Shown: positions 25,000 through 34,284 of the stretch, piece after piece | How the letters are laid out: each line of letters begins with the position of its first letter | Position numbering within the stretch: the first letter of the stretch is position 1 | Source of the DNA: an uncultured Parabacteroides sp. | GTDB lineage: Bacteria; Bacteroidota; Bacteroidia; Bacteroidales; Tannerellaceae | Direction: 5' to 3' | Length of the DNA stretch: 64,000 nt | Assembly: GCA_944325355.1 (NCBI GenBank) | Contig: CALUZS010000001.1 | Span: forward strand, 281,776-345,775 | Position numbers and translations under genes: made by a program | Notes under the pieces: model-generated | Seen by the model: only the letters and a program-made list of their open reading frames with translations | What the model was told of the DNA's origin: nothing | Databases searched by the model: none

Positions 25000-27441
25000 A
25001 TGAAAGTGTTAAAATTCGGCGGGACATCTGTAGGTTCCGTAAATAGCATATTAAGCGTAAAAAAAATTGTCGAAGCAGTAGAAGAACCGGTAATTGTAGT
25101 AGTCTCCGCTTTTGGTGGAATTACCGATAAACTGCTCACCACATCTTTATTGGCAGCGAAAGGTGATGTCAGCTACGAAAAAGAACTGTCTGAAATAATC
25201 AGTCGGCACCTCGACATTATCGAAGGGGTAATCAGCGACAACGAATGCCGGGTATACGTACAGAAAAAAGCGATGGAGCTGTTAGACGAACTCAGCAATA
25301 TTTTGAAAGGGGTATATCTTATCAACGACCTCTCGCCGAAAACGTCTGATACCATCGTAAGTTATGGAGAACGTCTTTCTTCCATGATTGTGGCAAACGT
25401 CATCAACGGAAGCGAATTGTTCGATTCCCGAAAATTCATTAAAACAGAAAAACAGTTCAACAAGCACATCGTTGACTTTGAACTGACCAACAAGCTGATC
25501 AAAGAAACCTTTTCCCCTCTTCCAAAGATTTCGTTGGTTCCGGGATTCATCGCATCAAATGCGACGACGGGCGAAGTTTCCAACCTCGGACGTGGCGGTT
25601 CCGACTATACGGCATCTATCTTAGCCACAGCTTTGGATGCGTCCATACTTGAAATATGGACAGATGTGGACGGGTTTATGACGGCAGATCCGAAAGTGAT
25701 TACGTCGGCATACGTAATCGACCGTCTAAGTTTTATCGAAGCGATGGAGCTTTGCAACTTCGGGGCTAAGGTAATCTATCCACCGACTATCTATCCGGTA
25801 TATCACAAAAACATACCCATCCGCATAAAGAATACATTCAATCCCGATTCGCCGGGCACCTACATTTCGCAAGAAGTCAGCGGGTCGGTAGGGAAAGCTA
25901 TTATTAAAGGGATTTCATCCATTAACGATACGTGTCTTATCACAGTCCAAGGGCTTGGAATGGTAGGGGTCATCGGTGTCAATTACCGGATATTCCGAGT
26001 TCTTGCCCAGAATGGCATCAGCGTGTTTATGGTTTCCCAGGCAAGTTCGGAAAACAACACCACATTTGCCGTAAGGAATGCCGACGCTGATTTAGCAGTA
26101 AAAGTTCTGAATACGGAGTTCGCCTTGGAACGAGCGCAAGGAGAAATCAATAACATCACTGCAGAAAAAGACCTGGCAACGGTAGCGATTGTCGGAGAAA
26201 ACATGAAACGCACTCCAGGTATCGCAGGGCGCTTGTTCGGGACGCTCGGTCGTGCCGGAATCAGTGTCATTGCTTGTGCACAAGGTGCGTCAGAAACAAA
26301 TATTTCTTTCGTAATCAAGCTGAAATATTTGCGGAAAGCGCTAAACTCAATCCACGATTCATTCTTCCTCTCCGAATACAAAGTACTAAACCTCTTCATT
26401 ACCGGGGTCGGAACCGTAGGGAGCAACTTACTAAAACAAATCCGCATTCAGCAACCACAGCTGATGAAACAGAACGGATTGGAATTGCGTATTGTAGGAA
26501 TCTCAAATTCCAAACAGGCACTGTTCTGCCGCGAGGGATTAAATCTGGAAAATTGTATCAAACAATTGAAAGAAAAGGGAGACCCCAGCAACCCGCAACA
26601 TCTGTGTGAGGAAATTATCAAAATGAACATTTACAATGCCGTTTTCGTGGATTGCACCGCCAGCGAAGAAATCGCATCACTGTATGAGACATTACTCCGC
26701 AACAACGTGTCAGTCGTTGCAGCCAATAAGATAGCAGCTTCCTCCCCTTACGGGAATTACATCAAGTTAAAGGAGACAGCCCGCCACCGTGACATAAAAT
26801 TCCTCTTTGAAACGAACGTTGGTGCCGGGCTTCCGATTATCAATACAATGAACGACTTGATAAACAGCGGAGACCATATCCTGAAGCTGGAAGCAGTCCT
26901 TTCCGGAACACTGAATTACATCTTCAACACCATAAGTTCCCAAATCCCGCTTAGCCAAGCCATCCGGATGGCAAAGGAGGAAGGTTACTCGGAACCCGAC
27001 CCCCGTATCGACTTAAGCGGAAAAGATGTCATCCGCAAATTGGTGATTCTGGCACGCGAAGCCGGATATATGGTAGAACAATCCGACGTTAAAGCCAACT
27101 TATTCATTCCGGACGAATACTTCTCCGGCTCGTTGGATGAATTCTGGGAACACATTCCGGAACTGGACCGCGAATTCGAAGATAAAAGACGCCAATTGGA
27201 ATCCGAAAAGAAACGATTCCGCTTTGTCGCACGCATGGAACGCGGAAAATGCGAAGTAGGCTTGCAAGCTGTTGACAGCACCCATCCTTTCTACGAATTG
27301 GAAGGAAGCAACAACATTATCATGATTTCTACCGAACGCTACCACGAATATCCAATGATTATCAAGGGATATGGCGCCGGTGCCGACGTGACTGCAGCCG
27401 GCGTATTCGCGGATATTATTTCAATTGCCAATATTCGTTAA
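25000..27441 (+). CDS. thrA: bifunctional aspartokinase / homoserine dehydrogenase I
   Basis: An 813-residue fusion enzyme. The aspartokinase part opens with KFGGTSVGS (residues 4-12) and has the conserved LGRGGSDYTA and EIWTDVDGFMTADP blocks; two ACT domains follow (GLGMVGVIGVNYR..., IVGENMKRTPGIAGRLFGTLGRAGI). The homoserine dehydrogenase part begins near residue 465 with the NAD(P) loop LFITGVGTVGSNLLKQI and contains the catalytic ETNVGAGLPIINTMNDLI block and EEGYSEPDPRIDLSGKDVIRK. It makes aspartyl phosphate and, later, homoserine for threonine and methionine. It is the first structural gene of the thr operon, behind the putative attenuator. Confidence 0.97.
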   Translation: MKVLKFGGTSVGSVNSILSVKKIVEAVEEPVIVVVSAFGGITDKLLTTSLLAAKGDVSYEKELSEIISRHLDIIEGVISDNECRVYVQKKAMELLDELSNILKGVYLINDLSPKTSDTIVSYGERLSSMIVANVINGSELFDSRKFIKTEKQFNKHIVDFELTNKLIKETFSPLPKISLVPGFIASNATTGEVSNLGRGGSDYTASILATALDASILEIWTDVDGFMTADPKVITSAYVIDRLSFIEAMELCNFGAKVIYPPTIYPVYHKNIPIRIKNTFNPDSPGTYISQEVSGSVGKAIIKGISSINDTCLITVQGLGMVGVIGVNYRIFRVLAQNGISVFMVSQASSENNTTFAVRNADADLAVKVLNTEFALERAQGEINNITAEKDLATVAIVGENMKRTPGIAGRLFGTLGRAGISVIACAQGASETNISFVIKLKYLRKALNSIHDSFFLSEYKVLNLFITGVGTVGSNLLKQIRIQQPQLMKQNGLELRIVGISNSKQALFCREGLNLENCIKQLKEKGDPSNPQHLCEEIIKMNIYNAVFVDCTASEEIASLYETLLRNNVSVVAANKIAASSPYGNYIKLKETARHRDIKFLFETNVGAGLPIINTMNDLINSGDHILKLEAVLSGTLNYIFNTISSQIPLSQAIRMAKEEGYSEPDPRIDLSGKDVIRKLVILAREAGYMVEQSDVKANLFIPDEYFSGSLDEFWEHIPELDREFEDKRRQLESEKKRFRFVARMERGKCEVGLQAVDSTHPFYELEGSNNIIMISTERYHEYPMIIKGYGAGADVTAAGVFADIISIANIR

Positions 27442-27457
27442 CAAAAAACAGTAAATA

Positions 27458-28663
27458 ATGAAAACTATTATCGTATTAGGCGACGGAATGGCTGATGAGC
27501 CAATTGAAAAATTAGGAGGAAAAACACCACTCCAATATGCAGACACGCCCAATATGGACTATCTGGCTGCCAATGGAGTTACAGGACGGTTGAAAACCGT
27601 TGCCGACGGTTTTCATCCCGGAAGCGAAGTGGCAAACATGTCTGTTTTAGGATACGATCTGCCAACCGTATATGAAGGCAGAGGCGTTCTTGAAGCGGCA
27701 AGCATGGGCGTACAGCTCGCTCCGGATGAAATTGCCATGCGGTGTAATTTGGTCTGCATCGAAAAGGATATCTTAAAGAACCATTCGGCAGGACACATCA
27801 CTACCCAAGAAGCCGATGAATTAATCAAATTCCTCAACAAGCAACTCGGTACGGAAAATATCCACTTTTACACAGGAGTCTCCTATCGGAACCTGTTGGT
27901 CATCAAAGGTGGCAACAAACATCTGAAATGTACTCCTCCACACGACGTACCATTGCAACCGTTCCGTCCGTTATTGATACAACCGGAAGTGCAGGAAGCG
28001 GAAGAAACGGCAAAGCTGTTGAATGAACTAATCCTGAAATCGCAAGAGATATTGGAAGACCATCCGGTTAACCGGAAAAGAATCGCAGCCGGAAAAGATC
28101 CGGCTAACAGCATCTGGCCGTGGTCTCCAGGGAATCGCCCGGCAATGAAAACGATGAAAGAGATGTACGGAATTGACGGGGCAGTAATATCAGCCGTCGA
28201 CTTGATTCGCGGCATTGGCGTATATGCAGGTTTGGATGTAATTCACGTAGATGGCGCAACAGGATTGTACGATACCAATTACGAAGGCAAAGCCGCTGCT
28301 GCAATAAAAGCTTTAAAAGAAAAAGACTTTGTATATCTGCATGTAGAAGCAAGCGACGAAGCCGGACACGAAGGAGATGTCGAATTAAAAATCAAGACCA
28401 TCGAGAATTTAGACAAACGCACCATCCAACCGATAATACAGGAAACGAGCCAATGGGATGAACCGGTTTCGATAGCTGTCCTGCCCGACCATCCTACGCC
28501 GTGTGCTATCCGTACACACACCAATGAGCCTGTTCCTTTCCTTATTTACCGGAAAGGAATAACGCCTGACCCTGTAACCAGGTTTGACGAATTTGCCGTA
28601 AAAAACGGACGCTTCGGAATTCTCGAAAAGGATGAATTTATCAGAATATTGTTAGGTCGATAA
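27458..28663 (+). CDS. archaeal-type phosphoglycerate mutase-like protein, probable homoserine kinase
   Basis: A 401-residue alkaline-phosphatase-superfamily protein. It starts MKTIIVLGDGMADEP (metal-binding Asp), with the nucleophile region HPGSEVANMSVLGYD and later HVEASDEAGHEGD and VLPDHPTP metal ligands. By homology it is a cofactor-independent phosphoglycerate mutase (ApgM). Its place between thrA and thrC (16- and 14-base gaps), with no GHMP-type thrB in the operon, indicates that it is the homoserine kinase. That function has been proposed for this subfamily and supported by genetics in Bacteroides thetaiotaomicron, as I recall it. Confidence 0.85.
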   Translation: MKTIIVLGDGMADEPIEKLGGKTPLQYADTPNMDYLAANGVTGRLKTVADGFHPGSEVANMSVLGYDLPTVYEGRGVLEAASMGVQLAPDEIAMRCNLVCIEKDILKNHSAGHITTQEADELIKFLNKQLGTENIHFYTGVSYRNLLVIKGGNKHLKCTPPHDVPLQPFRPLLIQPEVQEAEETAKLLNELILKSQEILEDHPVNRKRIAAGKDPANSIWPWSPGNRPAMKTMKEMYGIDGAVISAVDLIRGIGVYAGLDVIHVDGATGLYDTNYEGKAAAAIKALKEKDFVYLHVEASDEAGHEGDVELKIKTIENLDKRTIQPIIQETSQWDEPVSIAVLPDHPTPCAIRTHTNEPVPFLIYRKGITPDPVTRFDEFAVKNGRFGILEKDEFIRILLGR

Positions 28664-28677
28664 TAAACGTATAAACG

Positions 28678-29988
28678 ATGAAATATTACAGTACAAACAA
28701 ACAAGCACGTCCGGCATCGCTGGAAGAAGCCGTAATCAACGGGCTTGCTGAAGATCGCGGCTTGTATATGCCTGAACGTATCAAAAATATTCCAACAGAA
28801 ACAATCCGGAGGATGAAAGGGCTGTCGTTTCAAGAAATTGCATGTATCGTAGCCCGCACCTATTTCGATGAGGATATCGACGGGGAAATATTGGACAAAA
28901 TCGTGAACGATACGCTATCGTTCGACACGCCGGTCGTACAAGTGAACAAAAACATCTATTCCCTGGAACTTTTCCACGGTCCTACGCTGGCATTCAAGGA
29001 TGTCGGAGCACGGTTCATGGCGCGGATGCTCGGGTACTTTATCAATAAAATGGGCATCGGGCAGGTAAACGTCCTCGTAGCGACGTCCGGAGATACCGGC
29101 AGTGCTGTGGCAAACGGATTCCTCGGAGTTCCAGGCATACATGTATATGTGCTTTATCCGAAAGGAAAAGTCAGTCCCATCCAGGAATGTCAGTTCACTA
29201 CGCTCGGAAACAATATCACCGCTTTGGAAATAAATGGCGTATTCGACGATTGCCAAGCCTTGGTGAAATCGGCATTCATGGACAAAGAGCTGAACAAACA
29301 CATGAAGCTGACTTCAGCCAATTCGATTAATGTTGCCCGTTTCCTTCCGCAGTCGTTCTACTACTTCAACGCATTTGCCCGGCTCGATGAAGATAACAAA
29401 GCCGAGAATCTGGTAGTTTGTGTTCCAAGTGGAAACTTCGGAAACATCACCGCAGGATTGTTTGCCCATCGGATGGGATTGCCTGTCAAACGTTTTATAG
29501 CAGCCAATAACCGGAACGACGTCTTTCTGGAATACCTCCGTACCGGGCATTACGACCCTCGCCCGTCCATCCAGACGATTGCCAACGCAATGGATGTGGG
29601 CAATCCAAGCAATTTCGCCCGGATTATCGATTTGTTCGGAAACAACCGGAACACGCACGAAAATATCTGCCAACTGATTTCCGGATGCAGCTACAATGAT
29701 GAAAACATCGCAGATACCATCCGGAAAGTATATGCCAGCTGCAACTATATCCTCGACCCTCACGGTGCATGCGGATACCAAGGGCTGGCTGACAACCTTT
29801 CAAATGACGAGACCGGCATATTCCTTGAAACGGCGCATCCTGCCAAATTCAAAGATACAATCGACAAAATCCTGAATGCGGACATTGCCATTCCGGACAA
29901 ACTGAAAGCGTTCATGAACGGGGAAAAACAGAGTACTCCTCTCGAAAAAGATTTCGACAGCTTCAAAGAATATCTCCTTTCCCGATAA
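28678..29988 (+). CDS. thrC: threonine synthase
   Basis: A 436-residue PLP enzyme converting O-phosphohomoserine to threonine. It has the N-terminal YYSTNKQARPASLEEAVINGL block, the PLP lysine Lys107 in GPTLAFKDVGARF, ATSGDTGSAVANGF, and the phosphate-binding VPSGNFGNITAGL. The C-terminus has HGACGYQGL. It is the last gene of the thr operon and is followed by a very strong terminator. Confidence 0.96.
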   Translation: MKYYSTNKQARPASLEEAVINGLAEDRGLYMPERIKNIPTETIRRMKGLSFQEIACIVARTYFDEDIDGEILDKIVNDTLSFDTPVVQVNKNIYSLELFHGPTLAFKDVGARFMARMLGYFINKMGIGQVNVLVATSGDTGSAVANGFLGVPGIHVYVLYPKGKVSPIQECQFTTLGNNITALEINGVFDDCQALVKSAFMDKELNKHMKLTSANSINVARFLPQSFYYFNAFARLDEDNKAENLVVCVPSGNFGNITAGLFAHRMGLPVKRFIAANNRNDVFLEYLRTGHYDPRPSIQTIANAMDVGNPSNFARIIDLFGNNRNTHENICQLISGCSYNDENIADTIRKVYASCNYILDPHGACGYQGLADNLSNDETGIFLETAHPAKFKDTIDKILNADIAIPDKLKAFMNGEKQSTPLEKDFDSFKEYLLSR

Positions 29989-29994
29989 TATTAT

Positions 29995-30044
29995 ACAAAG
30001 CACCCCGAAGAGGATTTCTTTAAATCCTCTTCGGGGTGCTTTGT
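29995..30044 (+). terminator. strong terminator of the thr operon
   Basis: A 23-bp perfect inverted repeat (29995-30017 with 30022-30044) with a 4-base loop directly follows thrC. It is the longest perfect hairpin in the window. Confidence 0.9.
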
Positions 30045-30142
30045 ATTCACTAATTTCCCTGCCGAACGGTCCGAAAATCATTCCCGACATTTTTCCAGAC
30101 ATCCGGAATATTTCCCGACAAAACCGGAATGTTTTCAAACAA

Positions 30143-30580
30143 CTAATCGATACGCCATTCCTTCAACTCATACATGCCGGTATATTCCTCCCAATCAGGA
30201 TCAATTTCCGTATAAATCGATATCGGCAACAAATCGAACGGTTCAAGAACAGCATTCAGACGTTCACCGAAAACACGTGTTGTCCGTGTGTAATAGACCC
30301 AGACTCTTTCTCCTCCTCCGGTATATATTCCTGTCAAAATGGAAAGCTTGTCTTTTTCCATCGCTCTTCTCAACACGTTCTCTACCTCTTCCATCCGCAA
30401 GGCTTCTTCGTTCGAAGGCAAACCTTTGCTGTCAGGAGAATACTTCCAAGTAACTTCCGCCCGTTCCTTGAATTTTCCGGATGACTTAAACGCTTCGATG
30501 TCATCACGTCCGGTAATCCATAACATCTGCCCTTCCTCGTTTTCGGACAGCGCACTAAACCATATATTACTTAATTTCAT
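30143..30580 (-). CDS. DUF695 family protein
   Basis: A protein of 145 residues from the ATG at 30580, starting MKLSNIWFSALSENEEGQ; a frame beginning at 30628 adds an atypical tail. It has no signal peptide or membrane segment. The pattern EEALRMEEVENVLRRAMEKDKLSILTG followed by ERVWVYYTRTTRVFGERLNAVL and a closing IDPDWEEYTGMYE fits DUF695, a small soluble alpha/beta family of unknown function. It is monocistronic, convergent with the thr operon and upstream of the nifJ terminator on the opposite side. Confidence 0.65.
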   Translation of the reverse strand: MKLSNIWFSALSENEEGQMLWITGRDDIEAFKSSGKFKERAEVTWKYSPDSKGLPSNEEALRMEEVENVLRRAMEKDKLSILTGIYTGGGERVWVYYTRTTRVFGERLNAVLEPFDLLPISIYTEIDPDWEEYTGMYELKEWRID

Positions 30581-30634
30581 ATTACAAATGACGTAAAATC
30601 CATGAATTTTTCCAAATCCGCAAGACAATAAAAA

Positions 30635-30667
30635 AACGACCGACCTGAAAAATACGGGTCGGTCGTT
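30635..30667 (-). terminator. terminator of nifJ
   Basis: An 11-bp stem (30635-30645 with 30657-30667) with a T6 tail on the minus strand (A run at 30631-30636), just past the nifJ stop. Confidence 0.85.
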
Positions 30668-30688
30668 ACCTGTTTATCTAAAAAGCGG

Positions 30689-33600
30689 TTATTCCGATTT
30701 TTCGTTACTCCAATCCATTGCGGTCATTCTCACATAAGAAGCATAACGTTTCTTAGCCATTTCCTCGCATGCAGCGAACAAATCGGCTGCTTCATTCGGA
30801 TATTGTTTCATTACTGAAGCAAAACGGACTTCACCCTTCAAGTAATCCTGGAAATTTTCCCATTTCGGAGCCTTGGAATCCAGAGAGAACGGGTTCTTTC
30901 CTTCATCTTCCAATGCCGGGTTGAAGCGCCACAAGTGCCAATATCCGCAATCGACAGCAGCTTTCTCTTCAGCTTGCGATTTACCCATGCCTTTCTTCAA
31001 ACCATGGTTGATACAAGGAGCGTAAGCGATGACCAAAGACGGTCCCGGATAAGCTTCAGCTTCGCGGAGAGCTTTCAGCGTCTGAGCCTGGTCAGCACCC
31101 ATTGCGATTTGAGCAACATACACATATCCGTAAGTAGTGGCAATCATACCCAAATCCTTTTTACGGACACGTTTGCCGGAAGCGGCAAATTTAGCTATGG
31201 CACCCAACGGAGTCGCTTTTGAAGATTGCCCACCCGTATTTGAATAAACTTCAGTATCCAAAACAAGAATATTGACATCTTCGCCGGAAGCGATAACATG
31301 ATCCAAACCTCCGTAACCTATATCATAAGAAGCGCCGTCACCTCCAATAATCCATTGGCTTCTCTTGATCAAATAATCCTTAAATTCTGCGATAGTTGCG
31401 CAGTTCGGACATTTATCTTTTGCAGCCTCTACCAACGGAATCACTTTTTCAGCAGCAGCCTTGCTCTTTTCTGCATCGTTTTTCCCGTCAATCCACTCCT
31501 GGAATGCTTCTTTGTATTCTGCCGGAGTCGATTCGCTGGCAATAGCATCTTTCATTGCAATCTCGATACGTTCGCGAAGTTTCTTATTTGCCAACGCCAT
31601 ACCCAAACCAAATTCGCAGAAGTCCTCAAACAAAGAGTTTGCCCAAGCCGGACCCTGTCCCTTCTCATTAGTTGTATACGGAGTAGACGGAACGGAACCT
31701 GAATAGATTGAAGAGCAACCTGTAGCGTTAGAAACCATTTCACGGTCACCGAACAATTGAGAAATCAATTTCACATACGGAGTCTCTCCACAACCGGAAC
31801 AAGCGCCGGAGAACTCAAACAACGGAGTCGCGAACTGGGAATTTTTCACATTCGATTTGATATCAACCAAATGCTGTTTCGACTTCACGTTATTAACGCA
31901 ATATTCCCAATTGTCGGCTTCTGCCAACTGAGTTTCCAATGGAACCATTTCCAAAGCCTTGTTACCTTTGAATCCCGGACATACATCGGCACAGTTACCA
32001 CAGCCCAAGCAATCCATAACATCTACCTGCATACGGAAAGCCATTCCTTTCATCGTAGCCGGAGCTTTGACAGCGATTGTCGGGAAGTTGGCACCTTTCA
32101 ACTCATTCTCATCCATTACAAATGGACGGATTGCAGCGTGAGGACAAACATAAGCACATTGGTTACACTGGATGCAATTATTTTCATTCCAAACCGGAAC
32201 AAATGCAGCAACACCTCTCTTTTCGTATTTTGCCGTTCCTTGCAACCAAGTACCGTCTTCAATGCCTTTGAAAGCAGATACTTTCAACAAATCACCATCC
32301 TGAGCGTTAATCGGACGAACAACTTCGTTGATGAATGCCGGATCGTTATTTGCAACTTTTTCATCGTCCGGGAGATTTGCCCAAGCCGGGTCGATGGTCA
32401 ACTGATGATATTCGCCACCACGATCGACCGCTGCGTAGTTCTTGTTCACAACATCCTCGCCCTTCTTTCCGTATGATTTGACGATGAATTTTTTCATCTG
32501 CTCGATTGCCAGGTCAACCGGAATAACTTCCGTAATCCGGAAGAACGCCGACTGCAAAATTGTATTGGTCCGATTCCCCAATCCAATTTCCTGTGCAATC
32601 TTTGTTGCGTTGATGTAATAAACTGTGATATTCTTCTGTGCAAAATAACGCTTTACGCTATTTGGCAAATTCTTTGCCAGCTCATCACCTTCCCAGATCG
32701 TATTCAAAAGGAAAGTTCCGCCATTCTGCAAACCGCGAGTTACGTCATACATGTGCAGATAAGCCTGAACGTGGCATGCCACAAAGTTCGGCGTATTTAC
32801 CAAGTATGTAGAACGAATTGGATGGTCTCCGAAACGAAGGTGGGAACAAGTGAAACCACCGGACTTCTTAGAGTCATATGAAAAATAAGCCTGGCAATAT
32901 TTATTGGTGTTATCTCCAATGATTTTTACGGAGTTCTTGTTGGCTCCGACGGTTCCGTCAGCACCCAAGCCGTAAAATTTAGCTTCAAACATTCCTTCAC
33001 CGCCTAAAGCGATTTCTTCTTTCTGCGGAAGAGAGGTAAATGTCACGTCATCGACGATACCGATTGTAAAATGATCCTTCGGTGTCGGCAAAGCCAAATT
33101 CTCATATACAGCAAGAATTTGCGCCGGTGTCGTGTCCTTTGAGCCTAAACCGTAACGACCGCCAACTATAATCGGGGCATTATCTATTCCATAGAAGCAA
33201 TCCCGTACATCCATGTACAGAGGTTCGCCATTCGAGCCCGGTTCTTTCGTACGATCAAGGACAGCGATGCGCTTTACTGTCTTAGGAACTGCAGCCAAGA
33301 AATGTTTTGCTGAGAACGGGCGATACAAATGAACCGATACCAATCCGACTTTCTCTCCTTTGCTTCTCAAATAGTCGATTGTTTCGCGAGCTGCTTCCGT
33401 CACAGAACCCATAGCAATGATTACGCGATCGGCATCTTCTGCGCCGTAGTAATCGAACAAACCGTATTTACGCCCGGTAATCTTGCTGATTTCGTTCATG
33501 TATTCCTCAACAATGGCAGGAACAGCTTCATAATATGAATTGGCAGATTCCCTGTGTTGGAAGAAATGATCCGGGTTTTCAGCCATACCTCGAGCTACCG

Positions 33601-34243
33601 GCTTGTTGGGTGACAATGCGCGTGCACGGAACTCGGCCAATGCTTTTTGGTCGATTAGCGGCGCCAAGTCATCATTTTCCAGCATTTCAATTTTCTGTAT
33701 CTCATGTGAAGTACGGAATCCGTCAAAAAAGTTGATAAACGGAACACGTGACTTGATTGTTGCCAAATGAGCAACTCCCGCCAGATCCATTACTTCCTGA
33801 ACTGAGCCTTCCGCCAACATGGCAAATCCGGTTTGTCGGCAAGACATTACGTCTTGATGGTCGCCGAAGATACATAATGCGTGAGAAGCCAGCGTCCGTG
33901 CTGAAACATGAAACACACACGGGAGCAATTCTCCAGCGATTTTATACATGTTCGGAATCATTAACAACAGACCTTGGGAAGCCGTATAAGTAGTTGTCAA
34001 AGCTCCAGCTTGTAAAGAACCATGAACAGCACCTGCTGCTCCTCCTTCCGATTGCATTTCCTGCACCAAAACAGTCTCACCGAAGATATTCTTTCTTCCG
34101 GCAGCAGCCCATTCGTCTACATGTTCTGCCATAGTAGACGATGGAGTAATGGGATAAATGGCAGCTACCTCGCTGAACATATAAGAAATATGTGCGGCAG
34201 CTTCATTTCCATCACAAGTAATAAACTTCTTTTGTTTCGTCAT
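30689..34243 (-). CDS. nifJ: pyruvate:ferredoxin (flavodoxin) oxidoreductase
   Basis: A single-chain PFOR of 1184 residues, the usual length. Domain I starts with the EVAAIYPITPSSTMAEHVDEW block; domain III has the KTVKRIAVLDRTKEPGS core; two [4Fe-4S] motifs lie near residues 690 (CIQCNQCAYVCP) and 745 (CLGCGNCADVCP); cysteines for a proximal cluster occur in SGACSGCGETPYVK; and the thiamine diphosphate site GDGASYDIGYGGLDH...EVYSNTGGQ is near residues 965-1000. It oxidises pyruvate with CoA to acetyl-CoA, CO2 and reduced ferredoxin. The reduced ferredoxin would feed the Rnf complex encoded at 50.7-55.7 kb. It is monocistronic. Confidence 0.97.
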   Translation of the reverse strand: MTKQKKFITCDGNEAAAHISYMFSEVAAIYPITPSSTMAEHVDEWAAAGRKNIFGETVLVQEMQSEGGAAGAVHGSLQAGALTTTYTASQGLLLMIPNMYKIAGELLPCVFHVSARTLASHALCIFGDHQDVMSCRQTGFAMLAEGSVQEVMDLAGVAHLATIKSRVPFINFFDGFRTSHEIQKIEMLENDDLAPLIDQKALAEFRARALSPNKPVARGMAENPDHFFQHRESANSYYEAVPAIVEEYMNEISKITGRKYGLFDYYGAEDADRVIIAMGSVTEAARETIDYLRSKGEKVGLVSVHLYRPFSAKHFLAAVPKTVKRIAVLDRTKEPGSNGEPLYMDVRDCFYGIDNAPIIVGGRYGLGSKDTTPAQILAVYENLALPTPKDHFTIGIVDDVTFTSLPQKEEIALGGEGMFEAKFYGLGADGTVGANKNSVKIIGDNTNKYCQAYFSYDSKKSGGFTCSHLRFGDHPIRSTYLVNTPNFVACHVQAYLHMYDVTRGLQNGGTFLLNTIWEGDELAKNLPNSVKRYFAQKNITVYYINATKIAQEIGLGNRTNTILQSAFFRITEVIPVDLAIEQMKKFIVKSYGKKGEDVVNKNYAAVDRGGEYHQLTIDPAWANLPDDEKVANNDPAFINEVVRPINAQDGDLLKVSAFKGIEDGTWLQGTAKYEKRGVAAFVPVWNENNCIQCNQCAYVCPHAAIRPFVMDENELKGANFPTIAVKAPATMKGMAFRMQVDVMDCLGCGNCADVCPGFKGNKALEMVPLETQLAEADNWEYCVNNVKSKQHLVDIKSNVKNSQFATPLFEFSGACSGCGETPYVKLISQLFGDREMVSNATGCSSIYSGSVPSTPYTTNEKGQGPAWANSLFEDFCEFGLGMALANKKLRERIEIAMKDAIASESTPAEYKEAFQEWIDGKNDAEKSKAAAEKVIPLVEAAKDKCPNCATIAEFKDYLIKRSQWIIGGDGASYDIGYGGLDHVIASGEDVNILVLDTEVYSNTGGQSSKATPLGAIAKFAASGKRVRKKDLGMIATTYGYVYVAQIAMGADQAQTLKALREAEAYPGPSLVIAYAPCINHGLKKGMGKSQAEEKAAVDCGYWHLWRFNPALEDEGKNPFSLDSKAPKWENFQDYLKGEVRFASVMKQYPNEAADLFAACEEMAKKRYASYVRMTAMDWSNEKSE

Positions 34244-34284
34244 AGATTTAAAAACTATTAGTATTAAAATTCCTTTTTCTCAAA

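Noticed and set aside
31757..32476. A 239-codon plus-strand frame opposite nifJ
   Set aside because: It is a shadow of the well-conserved nifJ reading frame, with no promoter or family resemblance.
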